From NCBI RefSeq assembly GCF_014203665.1, contig NZ_JACHJN010000001.1, forward strand, positions 248,001 to 312,000: a DNA stretch of 64,000 nucleotides, written 5' to 3'. Shown here piece after piece: positions 7,768 to 18,598 of this stretch (positions within the stretch are counted from its first letter, which is position 1; each line of letters opens with the position of its first letter). This stretch comes from Saccharothrix tamanrassetensis. GTDB taxonomy: Bacteria > Actinomycetota > Actinomycetes > Mycobacteriales > Pseudonocardiaceae. The position numbers and the translations under genes are program-made. The notes under the pieces are model-generated. The model was not told the DNA's origin, did not search any database, and saw nothing but the letters and a program-made list of their open reading frames with translations.

Positions 7768-9026
7768 TACACCCTCCTGACATTCTCCAGCGCGAGACTC
7801 TCGTCCAGCGCGTCCACGAAGCGGATGACGTCCTCTTCGGTGCGGTAGGGCGGCACCGTGACCCGGAGTCGCTCCGAGCCGGCCGCGACCGACGGGAAGT
7901 TGATGGGCTGCACGTAGATCCGGTGGCCGACCAGCAGCCGGTCGGCCACGCCGCGCACCGCCTCGTTGCCGGGCACCAGCACCGGGATGATGTGGTCCTC
8001 ACCGTCGATGAACGAGATCCGCCTGCGCCGCAGCTCGTCCTTGAGCAGCTTCGACCGCGCGGCGACGGTGGCCCGCAGGTCGGAGCCCGCCTGCACGAGG
8101 TGCAGGCCGGCGGCGGTGGCGTCCAGCGAGGACTGCGGCAGCGAGGTGGTGAAGATGAACCCCGGCGCGTGCGACCGCACGTAGTCCAGTGCGACGTCCG
8201 GCCCGGCGACGTACCCGCCGACGGTGCCGAGCGCCTTGCCGAACACGCCCTGGATGAACGTGGGGCGGTCCTCGCCCAGTTCCTCCGTGACACCGGCACC
8301 GGTCGGGCCCTTGACCCCGATCGCGTGCGTCTCGTCCAGGTAGGTCAGCGCGTCGTAGCGGTCGGCGAGGTCGCAGATCTCGGTCAGCGGAGCCAGGTCC
8401 GCGTCCATCGAGTACACCGACTCGAACACGATCAGCTTCGGCGCCTCCGGCGGGCACTCCCGCAGCGCCGTCTCCAGCGCGTCCACGTCGTTGTGCCGGA
8501 ACACGTGCCGTTCCCGGCCCGAGCGGCGGATGCCCTCGATCAGCGAACGGTGGTTGGCGGCGTCGGAGAACACCACCAGGTCCGGCACCGCGGCGAGCAA
8601 CACGCTGAGCGTCTCGAAGTTCGCGGTGTAGCCGCTGGAGAAGATCAGCGCGCGTTCCTTGCCGTGCCACCTCGCCAGCCGCTCCTCCAGGTCGACGTGC
8701 GTGGTGCTGGTGCCGCCGATGTTGCGCGAGCCGCCCATGCCGGTGCCGTGGCGGACCGTGGAGGCGACCTGCGCCCGGATCAGCTCGGGGTGCTGGCTCA
8801 GGCCCAGGTAGTCGTTGCTGCACCAGACCTCCACCTCGTCCCGGCCGGTGCGGCCGGGGTGCGCGGCGGAGTGCGCGGTGGGGAAGAAGTGCCGGTAGCG
8901 GCCCTCGGCGCGCAATCGGGAAATGCCGTCCGCGAAGGTGCGGAGCACCGCGGACGAACGGGTGGCCGTTCCCACCGGGCGCCGCCCGGCGCGCGAATTC
9001 GATTCGGCCTCAGCAGTCGTGGACAT
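7767..9026 (-). CDS. 5-aminolevulinate synthase-like alpha-oxoamine synthase
   Basis: PLP-dependent enzyme of 419 residues that condenses an acyl-CoA (or acyl-ACP) with an amino acid, losing CO2. ALAS-type signatures are GGSRNIGGTSTTH, SDAANHRSLIEG, FESVYSMDAD, DETHAIGVKG and the PLP lysine in VFGKALGTVGGY (about Lys264), with YVQPINFPSVAAGSERLR near the end. These fit ALA synthase better than KBL or AONS. Actinomycetes make haem ALA by the C5 glutamyl-tRNA route, so an ALAS copy usually means secondary metabolism, for example C5N units. The usual C5N partners (acyl-CoA ligase and amide synthetase) are not present here. ATG 9026 is preferred; a GTG at 9086 in frame would add 20 residues upstream. 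It is the first gene of the operon. Confidence 0.88.
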   Translation of the reverse strand: MSTTAEAESNSRAGRRPVGTATRSSAVLRTFADGISRLRAEGRYRHFFPTAHSAAHPGRTGRDEVEVWCSNDYLGLSQHPELIRAQVASTVRHGTGMGGSRNIGGTSTTHVDLEERLARWHGKERALIFSSGYTANFETLSVLLAAVPDLVVFSDAANHRSLIEGIRRSGRERHVFRHNDVDALETALRECPPEAPKLIVFESVYSMDADLAPLTEICDLADRYDALTYLDETHAIGVKGPTGAGVTEELGEDRPTFIQGVFGKALGTVGGYVAGPDVALDYVRSHAPGFIFTTSLPQSSLDATAAGLHLVQAGSDLRATVAARSKLLKDELRRRRISFIDGEDHIIPVLVPGNEAVRGVADRLLVGHRIYVQPINFPSVAAGSERLRVTVPPYRTEEDVIRFVDALDESLALENVRRV

Positions 9027-9196
9027 GTTCCGCCCGCATTCCTGGTAGTTCACCGGAGTTCCGCCGTTCAGCCCATTCCAGATCACCCGGAAAGCGGCAC
9101 GGCCAGGATAACCAATGTTTCACGGAGTCCCCCTTGAATGTCCGTTCGAATAACGTTTTTACCCGCCGGCCGGACTACCCGGAAGGTGAGTGGGCC

Positions 9197-9320
9197 GGTC
9201 AACTCGGTCAACACCCGGGTCAACTTGGTCAGGGGCGTCCACCAGGAGGGATCGGGGAAAGAACGGCGCGACCCGGCGTCCCACCACCCGGACGGCTGAC
9301 CAAATTGACCACACTGACCG
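9197..9320. repeat. Array of GGTCAA-type heptamers in the divergent promoter region
   Basis: Four direct copies of GGTCAAC or GGTCAG start at 9197, 9206, 9218 and 9227; they form a 21-base unit repeated twice. After a 63-base gap three copies in the opposite orientation (CTGACC, TTGACC, CTGACC) start at 9296, 9305 and 9314, again 9 bases apart. The whole lies in the 434-base gap between the ALAS-like gene (minus strand) and the MFS gene (plus strand). Spaced heptamers of this kind are typical of cooperative activator binding such as SARPs, although SARP spacing is usually 11 bases. Chance is unlikely for seven copies. No regulator gene is adjacent. Otherwise the gap shows no convincing gene. 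Confidence 0.6.
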
Positions 9321-9460
9321 GCGGAACGTGGCCGCGCGGTGGTCCGAAAGTGCGATGATCCGCCCGGACAGTCCACCGCAGGCATCCACAGAGCGGGTCC
9401 GGACGGTTTCGAATGAATGAAGAGCTCTGTTCCCGAGCTATTCCCAGGAGGTTGGACGAC

Positions 9461-10660
9461 ATGCCAATCGCGGTCTTCGCGCTGGCACTGTGCGGATTCG
9501 GGATCGGCACCACCGAGTTCGTCGTGATGGGCCTGCTGCCCGAGGTCGCGCGCGATCTGGAGGTCGGTGTCACCACCGCGGGTGTGCTGATCTCCGGCTA
9601 CGCGGTGGGCGTGGTGTTCGGCGGACCGCTGCTGGTGGCCCTGGGCATCCGCGTGCCGCGGAAGCGGATGCTGCTGGCGCTGATGGCGATCTTCGTGGTC
9701 GGCAACCTGGTCTCCGCGCTCGCACCCGGCTACGCGCTGCTGATGACCGGCCGGGTGGCCACCGCCGTCTGCCACGGCGCGTTCCTCGGGCTCGCGTCCG
9801 TGGTCGCCGCCGACCTGGCGGACTCCGGGCGCACCGCCCGCGCGGTCGCGCTGGTGTTCGCGGGCGGCGCGATCGCCAACGTCGTGGGCGCGCCGCTGGG
9901 CACGTTCGTCGGGCAGAACTTCGGCTGGCGCACCACGTTCTGGATGCTCGTCGTCATCGGGTTGGTCGGCTTCGCCGGCATCGCCCGCCTGGTGCCGCAC
10001 CGCACCGCGTCGACCACGGCGAGCCTGCGCGACGAACTCGTGGTGTTCCGCCGTCCCCAGGTCGCCCTCGGCCTGGCCATGACGGCCCTGAGCATCGGCG
10101 CGCTGTTCACGTCGTTCACCTACGTGGCGCCGATGCTGACCGAGGTGACCGGTTACGCGGAGTCCGCACTGACCCCGCTGCTGGTGCTGTTCGGCGTCGG
10201 CCTGGTCGCGGGCAACACCGTCGGCGGCAAGCTCGGCGACCGGATCGGCCTCATCCGGACCTTGGCGCTGGCGCTGGGCGCGCTGACCGTGGTGCTGGCC
10301 GTGTTCACGGTGACCGCCCACTCGAAGGTCCCGGCCGCGGTCACCCTGCTGCTGGTCGGCTTCGCCGGCTTCGCCACCGTACCGGGACTGATGACCAGGG
10401 TGATCGGCAAAGCGGTCGACGCGCCCACGCTGGCGGCGGTCGTCACGGTGTCGGCGTCCAACGTCGGCATCGCGCTGGGCGCGTGGCTGGGCGGCGTGGC
10501 CATCGACGCGAACCTCGGCTACACCGCGCCGAACTGGCTGGGCGCGATGATGGCCGGCGGGGCGCTGCTGCTGACCCTGCTGTCCGGAGCCCTGGACCGC
10601 CGGGCGCCGCTCGACCCGGCCGAGCCGGTCGCGGCGGAACCCCGTCCGGCGACCAGCTGA
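9461..10660 (+). CDS. MFS drug-efflux transporter (DHA1, Cmx/CmlR/AraJ-like)
   Basis: Integral membrane protein of 399 residues with twelve predicted hydrophobic segments. The opening MPIAVFALALCGFGIGTTEFVVMGLLPEVA is characteristic of the DHA1 subgroup that contains chloramphenicol and arabinose efflux pumps. The motif-A region between TM2 and TM3 reads GIRVPRKRMLL, and motif C lies near AFAGGAIANVVGAPLG. The ATG at 9461 has AGGAGG 9 bases upstream, which excludes an in-frame ATG at 9413. It is divergent from the ALAS-like operon across the GGTCAA array, so it is a good candidate to export that operon's product. A strong hairpin follows its stop codon. Confidence 0.88.
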   Translation: MPIAVFALALCGFGIGTTEFVVMGLLPEVARDLEVGVTTAGVLISGYAVGVVFGGPLLVALGIRVPRKRMLLALMAIFVVGNLVSALAPGYALLMTGRVATAVCHGAFLGLASVVAADLADSGRTARAVALVFAGGAIANVVGAPLGTFVGQNFGWRTTFWMLVVIGLVGFAGIARLVPHRTASTTASLRDELVVFRRPQVALGLAMTALSIGALFTSFTYVAPMLTEVTGYAESALTPLLVLFGVGLVAGNTVGGKLGDRIGLIRTLALALGALTVVLAVFTVTAHSKVPAAVTLLLVGFAGFATVPGLMTRVIGKAVDAPTLAAVVTVSASNVGIALGAWLGGVAIDANLGYTAPNWLGAMMAGGALLLTLLSGALDRRAPLDPAEPVAAEPRPATS

Positions 10661-10677
10661 ACAGCACCCGCCGACCT

Positions 10678-10722
10678 GTGGCGGGCGGTTCGGAGGCCCC
10701 CCAGCTCCGAGCCGCCCGCCAC
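10678..10722 (+). terminator. Strong stem-loop downstream of the MFS gene
   Basis: The arms 10678-10695 and 10705-10722 are 18 bases each and pair throughout with one G-U; the loop is 9 bases. It begins 18 bases after the MFS stop codon. As in many actinomycetes no T-tract follows. The next 406 bases up to 11128 contain no convincing gene; a 24-codon frame at 10949 has a poorly spaced ribosome-binding site and was not called. Confidence 0.75.
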
Positions 10723-11128
10723 ACCCTTGTCCGGACTCGGCACCCGAGCGCACCCGCTGCCTCGGGTGGTCATGCGTCGGACCGCCAGCGGGGCACGCAC
10801 GGCGGCCGGTAGCGGGCGCACCGGCCGCCGCTGGAACCACGTGAAACTTCTTCGCAAATAGCCGGAAGCGGTCAATGTCCGACTCGGCGCGGCGCCCGGT
10901 GAAACCCCGCACTCCCGTCGGACGACGTGAACCCAAATCAAGGGAGAAATGGCGTCGATCCGGACTACGCCTCTCGCAGTAGTTCCGGTTGCTCTCGGTC
11001 AAATGACGACTTCAGGCTCTTGACGCCACTTCCGCACGTCCCCGATGATCGAGCGACCGGCCCGGATTGCACACGGCGTTATTCGCCGCCACCGCCGGAT
11101 AATCAACCGATTCTTCGGAGGAGGTTCC

Positions 11129-11422
11129 GTGCGCGTTCTCCGCCTGCTCGTCGCGGCGCTCCTCGGGATCTCCGTCGTCGTGGGCATCCGGCTCGCCGAT
11201 TCGGCCGACCATCGCGAAGCCACCGGGCAGCAGCCCCTCCTCGCGGCTCCGACCACCACGCACCTCCACCCTGACCTGGGGTTCGTGGAAGAGGCGGCAC
11301 CCGGCGAACCCGTCGTCACGATGCTGCGGACCACCGTCCGCACGGTCGTCGCCGTCCTCGTGACACCGACCGCCGGCCGCGTCGAGGCGCAGGTCGCCCG
11401 CGGTCCGCCGAACGGGCGCTGA
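11129..11422 (+). CDS. Small membrane-anchored or secreted protein, unknown function
   Basis: The protein has 97 residues. GTG at 11129 is preceded by GGAGGAGG with a short spacer, so the start is well supported. The first 25 residues (VRVLRLLVAALLGISVVVG) form one hydrophobic segment, either a signal anchor or an uncleaved signal peptide; there is no clear signal-peptidase motif and no lipobox Cys. The rest is polar, rich in Pro, Thr and Ala, with no family I recognise. It lies 78 bases upstream of the SulP transporter on the same strand and may belong to that transcription unit. Function is unknown. Confidence 0.55.
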   Translation: MRVLRLLVAALLGISVVVGIRLADSADHREATGQQPLLAAPTTTHLHPDLGFVEEAAPGEPVVTMLRTTVRTVVAVLVTPTAGRVEAQVARGPPNGR

Positions 11423-11500
11423 ATCCTTCCCAGCCGCACCGCCGTCGAAATGAAACGCGACCGCGCGGTGTCCCTGTCGCGCCCAGAAAAGGACCCTCCG

Positions 11501-13116
<1,616 letters not shown>

Positions 13117-13120
<4 letters not shown>

Positions 13121-15813
13121 CCATCACCGCACTCGTGGAGCGCGCCGCGGCACTGCTGCCGGAACAGGGCCCGCTCCAGGCCTTCGTGCACCACAACACC
13201 TTGCACGCGTTCGAGCACCTGCCGTTCACCGACGCGGTGACCGAAGCGGCCGGGGTGTTCGGCACCGAGCCGTACCAGAGCGAGGCCGCGTTCCACGCCC
13301 ACCTGCGCTCCGGCCGGATCACCCCCGACGACCTGGACGCGGTGGTGGCGGCCGAGGTCGTCGACGACGGAGACCCCGTGGTGCCCGGCGGCCCGACGCT
13401 GCGCAGGTTCCACGAAACCCGCCTGCGCCACCACGTCGAGGTGCCGCACGGAGCGGCGCTGCACTGGCTGCTCGCCGAGACCGACGCGGTGGACGCCGTC
13501 GACCCGCGCTGGGACCTGCTCCGCGCGGTCGCACCCGAACCGGTCGCCCCGGCACCGCACCGACGGCCACGGGACCGGGTCCTCGCCACCACCGGCGTCG
13601 ACCCGGACCACCTGGTGCACCCGCTGCTGATCCGGCTCACGGCCGCGTTCCTGGACCAGGGTGTCGCGTACTGGTCGATGCCGGCGCGCGAGCACGGCCT
13701 GCTGACCGCGTTCCGCGCCCTCTACGGCCGGGCGGGCGGCCCGCCGGACCCGTTCCTGCGCGGACTGGCGGCGTGCCTGCGCGAACAGCGCGGCCGAGAC
13801 GCCGAACGCACGATCCGCTGGGCGCTGGACGAACTCGGCGTGCCCGAGCAGGACCGGGCCGACGTGATCACCGCGACCCTGCTGTCCTTGCGCGGCTGGG
13901 CGGGCATGGTGCGCCAGTTCGAGCTGCGCCCCGACCGCGCCCCCGTGGAGCCGCGCCCGGCCCGGCTGACCGACTACCTGGCCGTGCAGCTCACGCTCGA
14001 CGTGTTCGCCACCCGGCACGTGCTCGCGACCGCCGAACCCGTGGCGGACGTCGTGGCACGACCGGAACTCGCACTGGTCTACGAGGCGTTCGTGCTGGCC
14101 CGGCTGATGGAGGTGCCGCTGACCGGCCGCCCGCAGGCGGCGGCGTGGCTGGCGGTGGTGGACGGGTGCGACGAGGTGGAGCGCCGCCGGCTGCTGCACC
14201 TCGCCTACGAGCGGCGGCACCGGGTCGACGTGCTCGACGGCCTCGCCGCCCACCAGCGGGTGTCCGCGCGCACCGGCACGCCCTCGTTCCAGGCGGTGTT
14301 CTGCCTGGACGAGCGGGAGGAGTCGGTGCGCCGGCACCTGGAGGAGTGCTGCCCGACCGTCGAGACGTTCGGCTTCGCGGGGTTCTTCGGCGTCGCCATG
14401 AACTACCGGGGAGTGCACGACGTCCGGTCGCGCCCGCTGTGCCCGGTCGTCGTCACGCCCCGGCACGCCGTCGTGGAGCAGCCGATCCGGCCCGGCCGGG
14501 AACCGCGCCGCATCAAGGCCCGGTGGACGCGCACCGTGTCGGTCGGCAGCCGCACCCTCGCCCGCGGCGGGGTCGCCAGTGTCGCACTCGGCGTGACCGG
14601 GTTGGCGTCGCTGGTCGGGCGCTGCCTGTTCCCCCGTGCCGCGCACCGCTGGTCGAACCGGCACGGCACTCCCCCGGCCACCCGGCTGGTGATGGGGTTC
14701 CCGGTCGACGAGATGGTGGACATCGTCGCGACCACGTTGCGCACCACCGGTCTGAGCCGCGCCCTCGCGCCGGTCGTGCTGATCGTCGGGCACGGTTCGT
14801 CCAGCCTGAACAACCCGCACGAGTCCGCGCACGACTGCGGAGCGACGGGTGGCGGCCGGGGTGGTCCCAACGCGCGGGCGTTCGCCGCCATGGCCAACGA
14901 CCCGGCTGTCCGAAGTGGACTCGCCGAGCGCGGGATCGTCATCCCCGGAGGTACCTGGTTCGTCGGCGGCTACCACAACACGTCCGACGACTCGATGGCG
15001 TACTACGACGAGGACCTGGTGCCCGCCGGGCACGTGGAACCGTTGCGCGCGGCCAAGGAGGCGTTGGGGACGGCGTGCGCCCTGGCCGCCCACGAGCGGT
15101 GCCGCCGGTTCGAGTCCGCGCCACCCGACCTCGCCCTCGTCGACGCGCTGCCGCACGCCGAGACCCACGCCGTCGACCTCGGCCAGCCCCGACCGGAGTA
15201 CGGGCACGCCACCAACGCGGTGTGCGTCGTCGGCCGGCGTTCCCGGACCCGCGGGCTGTTCCTCGACCGGCGGGCGTTCCTGGCCTCGTACGAACCGTCC
15301 TCGGACACCGACGACACACTGCTCGCCGGGCTGCTCGCGGCGGTCGGTCCGGTGTGCGCGGGCATCAACCTGGAGTACTACTTCAGCTTCGTCGACCCGG
15401 CCGGCTACGGCTGCGGCACCAAGCTGCCGCACAACATCACCGGGCTGATCGGCGTGATGGACGGGCACGCGTCCGACCTGCGCACCGGCCTTCCCTGGCA
15501 GATGGTGGAGATCCACGAACCCGTGCGGTTGCTGCTGGTGGTGGAGGTCGGTCCGGAACGGCTTTCCGGGATCGTGCGGGCGAACCCGGCTTTGGACCGC
15601 CTGGTGTCCGGCGGCTGGATCCGACTCGTCGCGTGGGATCCGGAAACCGACGCGATGCACGTGTTCCAGGACGGCACTTTCCAGCCGCACGCCCCGGAGC
15701 GCACGGCGTTCCCGGTGGTGGGGCGGTCGGTGGAGGTCTACGCGGGCTCGCGCGACCACCTCGGGTGCGCGCACGTGCTGGCGGAGGTCGACGTCCCGGT
15801 GCCGGTCGCGTGA
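13117..15813 (+). CDS. dabA: DabA-type inorganic carbon transporter subunit (DUF2309)
   Basis: The protein has 898 residues. DabA is a soluble, carbonic-anhydrase-like protein that sits on the membrane with DabB and converts CO2 to bicarbonate in an energy-coupled way. The zinc-site residues known for the family are all here: Cys396-x-Asp398 (FCLDERE), His559 (IVGHGSSS) and Cys574 (HDCGATGG). The two-residue and 15-residue spacings match those reported for Halothiobacillus DabA. The N-terminus AFVHHNTLHAFE is also characteristic. The start ATG overlaps the SulP stop and its own stop overlaps dabB as GTGA, so the genes form one tightly coupled operon. Confidence 0.92.
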
Positions 15814-17021
15814 ACGGGGTGCTGATCGGGGCGGCCGGGGTTCCGCTCGCCGCGTTCCTGTTGCTGGGAACGGTTTCGTGGCTGGGCCCGCCGTCGGGCG
15901 AGCGGACCGTGTCGGCGGTGGTCGTGCTGTCCGCCGCCACGTCGGCCGTGCTGCTCGGCGTGACGGCGTGGACCGGGCGGGCGGAGGTCGCGCTCGGCAC
16001 GTGGTTCGCCGGGTTCCCGGTCGTGCTCGTGGCCGACGGGTGGTCGCTGCCGACCGGGATCCTGGCGGCCCTGCTGGGCGCGCTGATCGGCGCGTTCTCC
16101 CGGCGCTACCTGCACCGCGACCCCGGCTACCGGCGGTTCCACCTGCTGTTGGCGCTGTTCGTGGCGGGCGTGCAGGTGGTGGTGCTGGCGGGGACGCTGG
16201 ACCTGCTGGTCGTCGGCTGGGAACTCACCGGCCTGGCGTCGGCACTGCTCATCGCGTTCTTCCACCGCCGGCGCGGCCCGGTCGCGCACGGGCTGCGGGC
16301 GTTCGTCACCTACCGGGTGTGCGACGTCGGGTTGGTCGGTGCGGCCGTCGTCGCGCACCACAGCGGCCCACCGCTCGCGATCGGGTTGCTGCTGCTGTGG
16401 GGCTCGATGGGCAAGGCCGCGCAGTTCCCGGTCGGTGGCTGGCTGCCGCGCGCGATGGAGGGGCCGACCCCGTCCAGCGCGATCTGCTACGGCGCCATCT
16501 CGGTGAGCCTCGGCCCGTACCTGTTGCTGCGCACCGCTCCCACCTGGTCGCAGGCGCCCGCGATGCCGGTGCTGATCGCGGTCGTCGGCGGCGTCACCGC
16601 GCTGCACGCGACGCTGGTGGGACGCGCGCAGACCGACGTGAAGGCGGCGTTGGCGTTCGCGTCGACCACCCAGGTCGGCCTGGTGCTGGTGGAGATCGGC
16701 CTGGGTTGGCACGTGCTCGCGTTGGTGCACCTGCTCGGGCACGCGGCGCTGCGCAGCGCCCAGATCCTGCGCTCCCCCAGCCTGCTGCACGATCACCACC
16801 ACCTGGAGCAGGCGTTGGGCGGGCCCGTGCCGCGCACCGGGGCGTTATGGGAACGCCTGGTGCCGCGCCCGGTCCGGCTGTGGCTGTACCGGTTCGCCCT
16901 GGAGCGCGGGTACCTCGACGCGCTCGTGGTGGACCGGGTGGTCGGCGGGTTCGCCCGACTCGTCCGCCGGTTCGCCGCGGCCGACGAGCGCTGGGTGCGA
17001 CGAATCGCGGAGGCGCGGTGA
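15810..17021 (+). CDS. dabB: DabB-type proton-conducting membrane subunit (NuoL-like)
   Basis: The protein has 403 residues and about eleven hydrophobic segments. It belongs to the NuoL/MrpA antiporter family. The key TM5 glutamate is present in LVVGWELTGLASALL and the TM7 lysine in GSMGKAAQFPVGGWLPRAM, followed by the usual EGPTPSSA. It is shorter than NuoL and lacks the long lateral helix, which is normal for DabB. GTG at 15810 overlaps the dabA stop. It would pass protons (or sodium) down their gradient to drive DabA. The third gene of the group begins at its own stop codon. Confidence 0.88.
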   Translation: MNGVLIGAAGVPLAAFLLLGTVSWLGPPSGERTVSAVVVLSAATSAVLLGVTAWTGRAEVALGTWFAGFPVVLVADGWSLPTGILAALLGALIGAFSRRYLHRDPGYRRFHLLLALFVAGVQVVVLAGTLDLLVVGWELTGLASALLIAFFHRRRGPVAHGLRAFVTYRVCDVGLVGAAVVAHHSGPPLAIGLLLLWGSMGKAAQFPVGGWLPRAMEGPTPSSAICYGAISVSLGPYLLLRTAPTWSQAPAMPVLIAVVGGVTALHATLVGRAQTDVKAALAFASTTQVGLVLVEIGLGWHVLALVHLLGHAALRSAQILRSPSLLHDHHHLEQALGGPVPRTGALWERLVPRPVRLWLYRFALERGYLDALVVDRVVGGFARLVRRFAAADERWVRRIAEAR

Positions 17022-18121
17022 TCGTGTCGGCGGCCGTCGTCCTGGTGTGGGTGGTCGCGGCGGTGGTGGTCGGGGCGGAGGTCGACGCACGGACGGCTCG
17101 GCGGAAGGCGGTGTACGGGGCGTCGGCGGCGCTCGTGCTGTCGTTGGCGGCGTTTCCCGATGGGCTGGTGTGCACGGCTTTCTGCCTGGCCGGGGTGCTC
17201 GTGGCGGCGCTGAGCCCGGTCGCGTCGCACCCGCCGAAGGTGCTGGCGCGTGCGCTGGTGCTGGTCGCCGCTGCGTGCGCGTTCACGGTGGTGCGTTCGC
17301 CGGCGGTGGACGCCGTGCTGTGGGCGTTGACCGCGGTCGTCGCGTTGTCGGCGGCGCGGGACGTGCGGTTGTTCGTCGTGTACCACGCGCCGAGCGTGCT
17401 GTTGGTGGCTGCGGGCGCGGTGTTCCCCTCGGCGGCCGGCGTGCTGGTGCTGCTCGGGGTCGCGGTACGCGCGGCGGTCGTGCCGGTGCACAGCTGGTTC
17501 CCCCGGTTCGTCGCGCGCACACCGATGGGCGTGGTGGCGGCGTTCCTGCTGCCCACGGGCCTGGTCGTGCCGGACACGCCGCTCGCCGCGGTGGTGGGTG
17601 CCGTGACCGCGGTGGTCGGGGCGGTGTTCGCGGTGGTGCAGGCGGACGGGGTGCGGGCGTTGGCGTTCCTGTTGGTCAGCCTGGGCGGCGTGGTGCTGGT
17701 GGACGGCACCGGTCCGGCCGCGGTGGTCGCGGCCACCGGTCTGGCGATGACGGTGGCCGCGCTGTCGGCCCGGCGGGACTCGCTGTCGCTGTCCACCCCG
17801 GCGGGCGACCTGGCCAGGACACCCCGGCTCGCCGTCGCCTACCTGGGTTTCGGCTTGGCGTCGGCCGGTTTCCCGCTGCTGCCCGGCTTCGCGGACGTGC
17901 ACCGCCTGCTGACCCACCCCGCGCCGTTCGTGGTGGCCGCCGTCGTGGTGGCCGTGGCGGTCAACGGGATCACCGTGCTGCGCGGTTTCCTGGGCCTGTT
18001 CGCCGGTCACCCGAGGGAAAACGGCGAACGCGACCTCACGTCGCTGGAGCACTACGCCGTCGCCGTGACCCTGTCCCTGCTCGCGATCGGCGGCCTGGCC
18101 CCCGGCCTGACCGGGTGGTGA
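17018..18121 (+). CDS. NuoM/NuoN-like membrane protein, extra subunit of the Dab locus
   Basis: The protein has 367 residues, almost entirely hydrophobic with about ten transmembrane segments. It is a divergent proton-antiporter-family protein: VRAAVVPVHSWFPRFVARTPMG matches the P-x-H-x-W-L-P segment of NuoM/N. The residues that carry protons are altered: the WE of TM5 reads VVYHAPSVLL and the TM7 Lys position holds Arg. GTG 17018 overlaps the dabB stop (GTGA). Canonical dab operons have only dabA and dabB, so this looks like an added accessory or scaffold subunit. It could also be a decayed paralogue, but the intact frame and tight coupling argue for use. Confidence 0.75.
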   Translation: MIVSAAVVLVWVVAAVVVGAEVDARTARRKAVYGASAALVLSLAAFPDGLVCTAFCLAGVLVAALSPVASHPPKVLARALVLVAAACAFTVVRSPAVDAVLWALTAVVALSAARDVRLFVVYHAPSVLLVAAGAVFPSAAGVLVLLGVAVRAAVVPVHSWFPRFVARTPMGVVAAFLLPTGLVVPDTPLAAVVGAVTAVVGAVFAVVQADGVRALAFLLVSLGGVVLVDGTGPAAVVAATGLAMTVAALSARRDSLSLSTPAGDLARTPRLAVAYLGFGLASAGFPLLPGFADVHRLLTHPAPFVVAAVVVAVAVNGITVLRGFLGLFAGHPRENGERDLTSLEHYAVAVTLSLLAIGGLAPGLTGW

Positions 18122-18197
18122 CGGTCGACCGGGCGCCCCTACCCACGATCGCGACGCCCGGCGCGACCGGGGCGATCACCGCAACCGTCGTCATCCG

Positions 18198-18488
18198 TCA
18201 GTCGCGATCGTCGGAGACCCAGTACTTGTCCTCGCCGCGGTACTCCCAGTGCCCGCGCCGATGCACGCCACCGGGCGCGGCACCCCGCCACATCACCACC
18301 AGCACGACGAGACCGAGCACGATGCCCCCCAACCCCAGCAGCGCCACCACCTCACCGCGCGCGATGGCCGCCCCGAACGTCGAGAGGGCCCCGGGAATGC
18401 CCGGCACGACCTTCACCACGATCGCGCCCAACACGAACAGCAACGCCCCCAGCATCGTCGTCATCACCACGACGAACGCCACTTTCAC
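18198..18488 (-). CDS. Small two-TM membrane protein, unknown function
   Basis: The protein has 96 residues and starts at GTG 18488. Two hydrophobic stretches (about residues 4-25 and 46-67) flank a short Gly/Ala linker, and a polar tail rich in Trp, Tyr and Gly (WEYRGEDKYW) follows. I recognise no family. It lies convergent to the end of the Dab operon and downstream of a RidA gene on the same strand. The reading frame is compact and amphipathic as expected for a real small membrane protein. Confidence 0.5.
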   Translation of the reverse strand: MKVAFVVVMTTMLGALLFVLGAIVVKVVPGIPGALSTFGAAIARGEVVALLGLGGIVLGLVVLVVMWRGAAPGGVHRRGHWEYRGEDKYWVSDDRD

Positions 18489-18598
18489 CCGGCAACCCCC
18501 AACTCATCGGCAACCTCCCCGGTACACCCCGGCCGGCACACCGACCGCCGCCGCAGGTACCCGCCGTCGCGCGACAGGCCCCGACCCCGACGCGGGGA

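Noticed and set aside
4323-9026. Assigning the ALAS-like operon to manumycin-type C5N biosynthesis.
   Set aside because: The acyl-CoA ligase and amide synthetase that complete the C5N unit are not present in the window.
10949-11022. A 24-codon frame with AAGGGAG just upstream.
   Set aside because: Spacing to the ATG is only about two bases and the peptide has no recognisable leader features.
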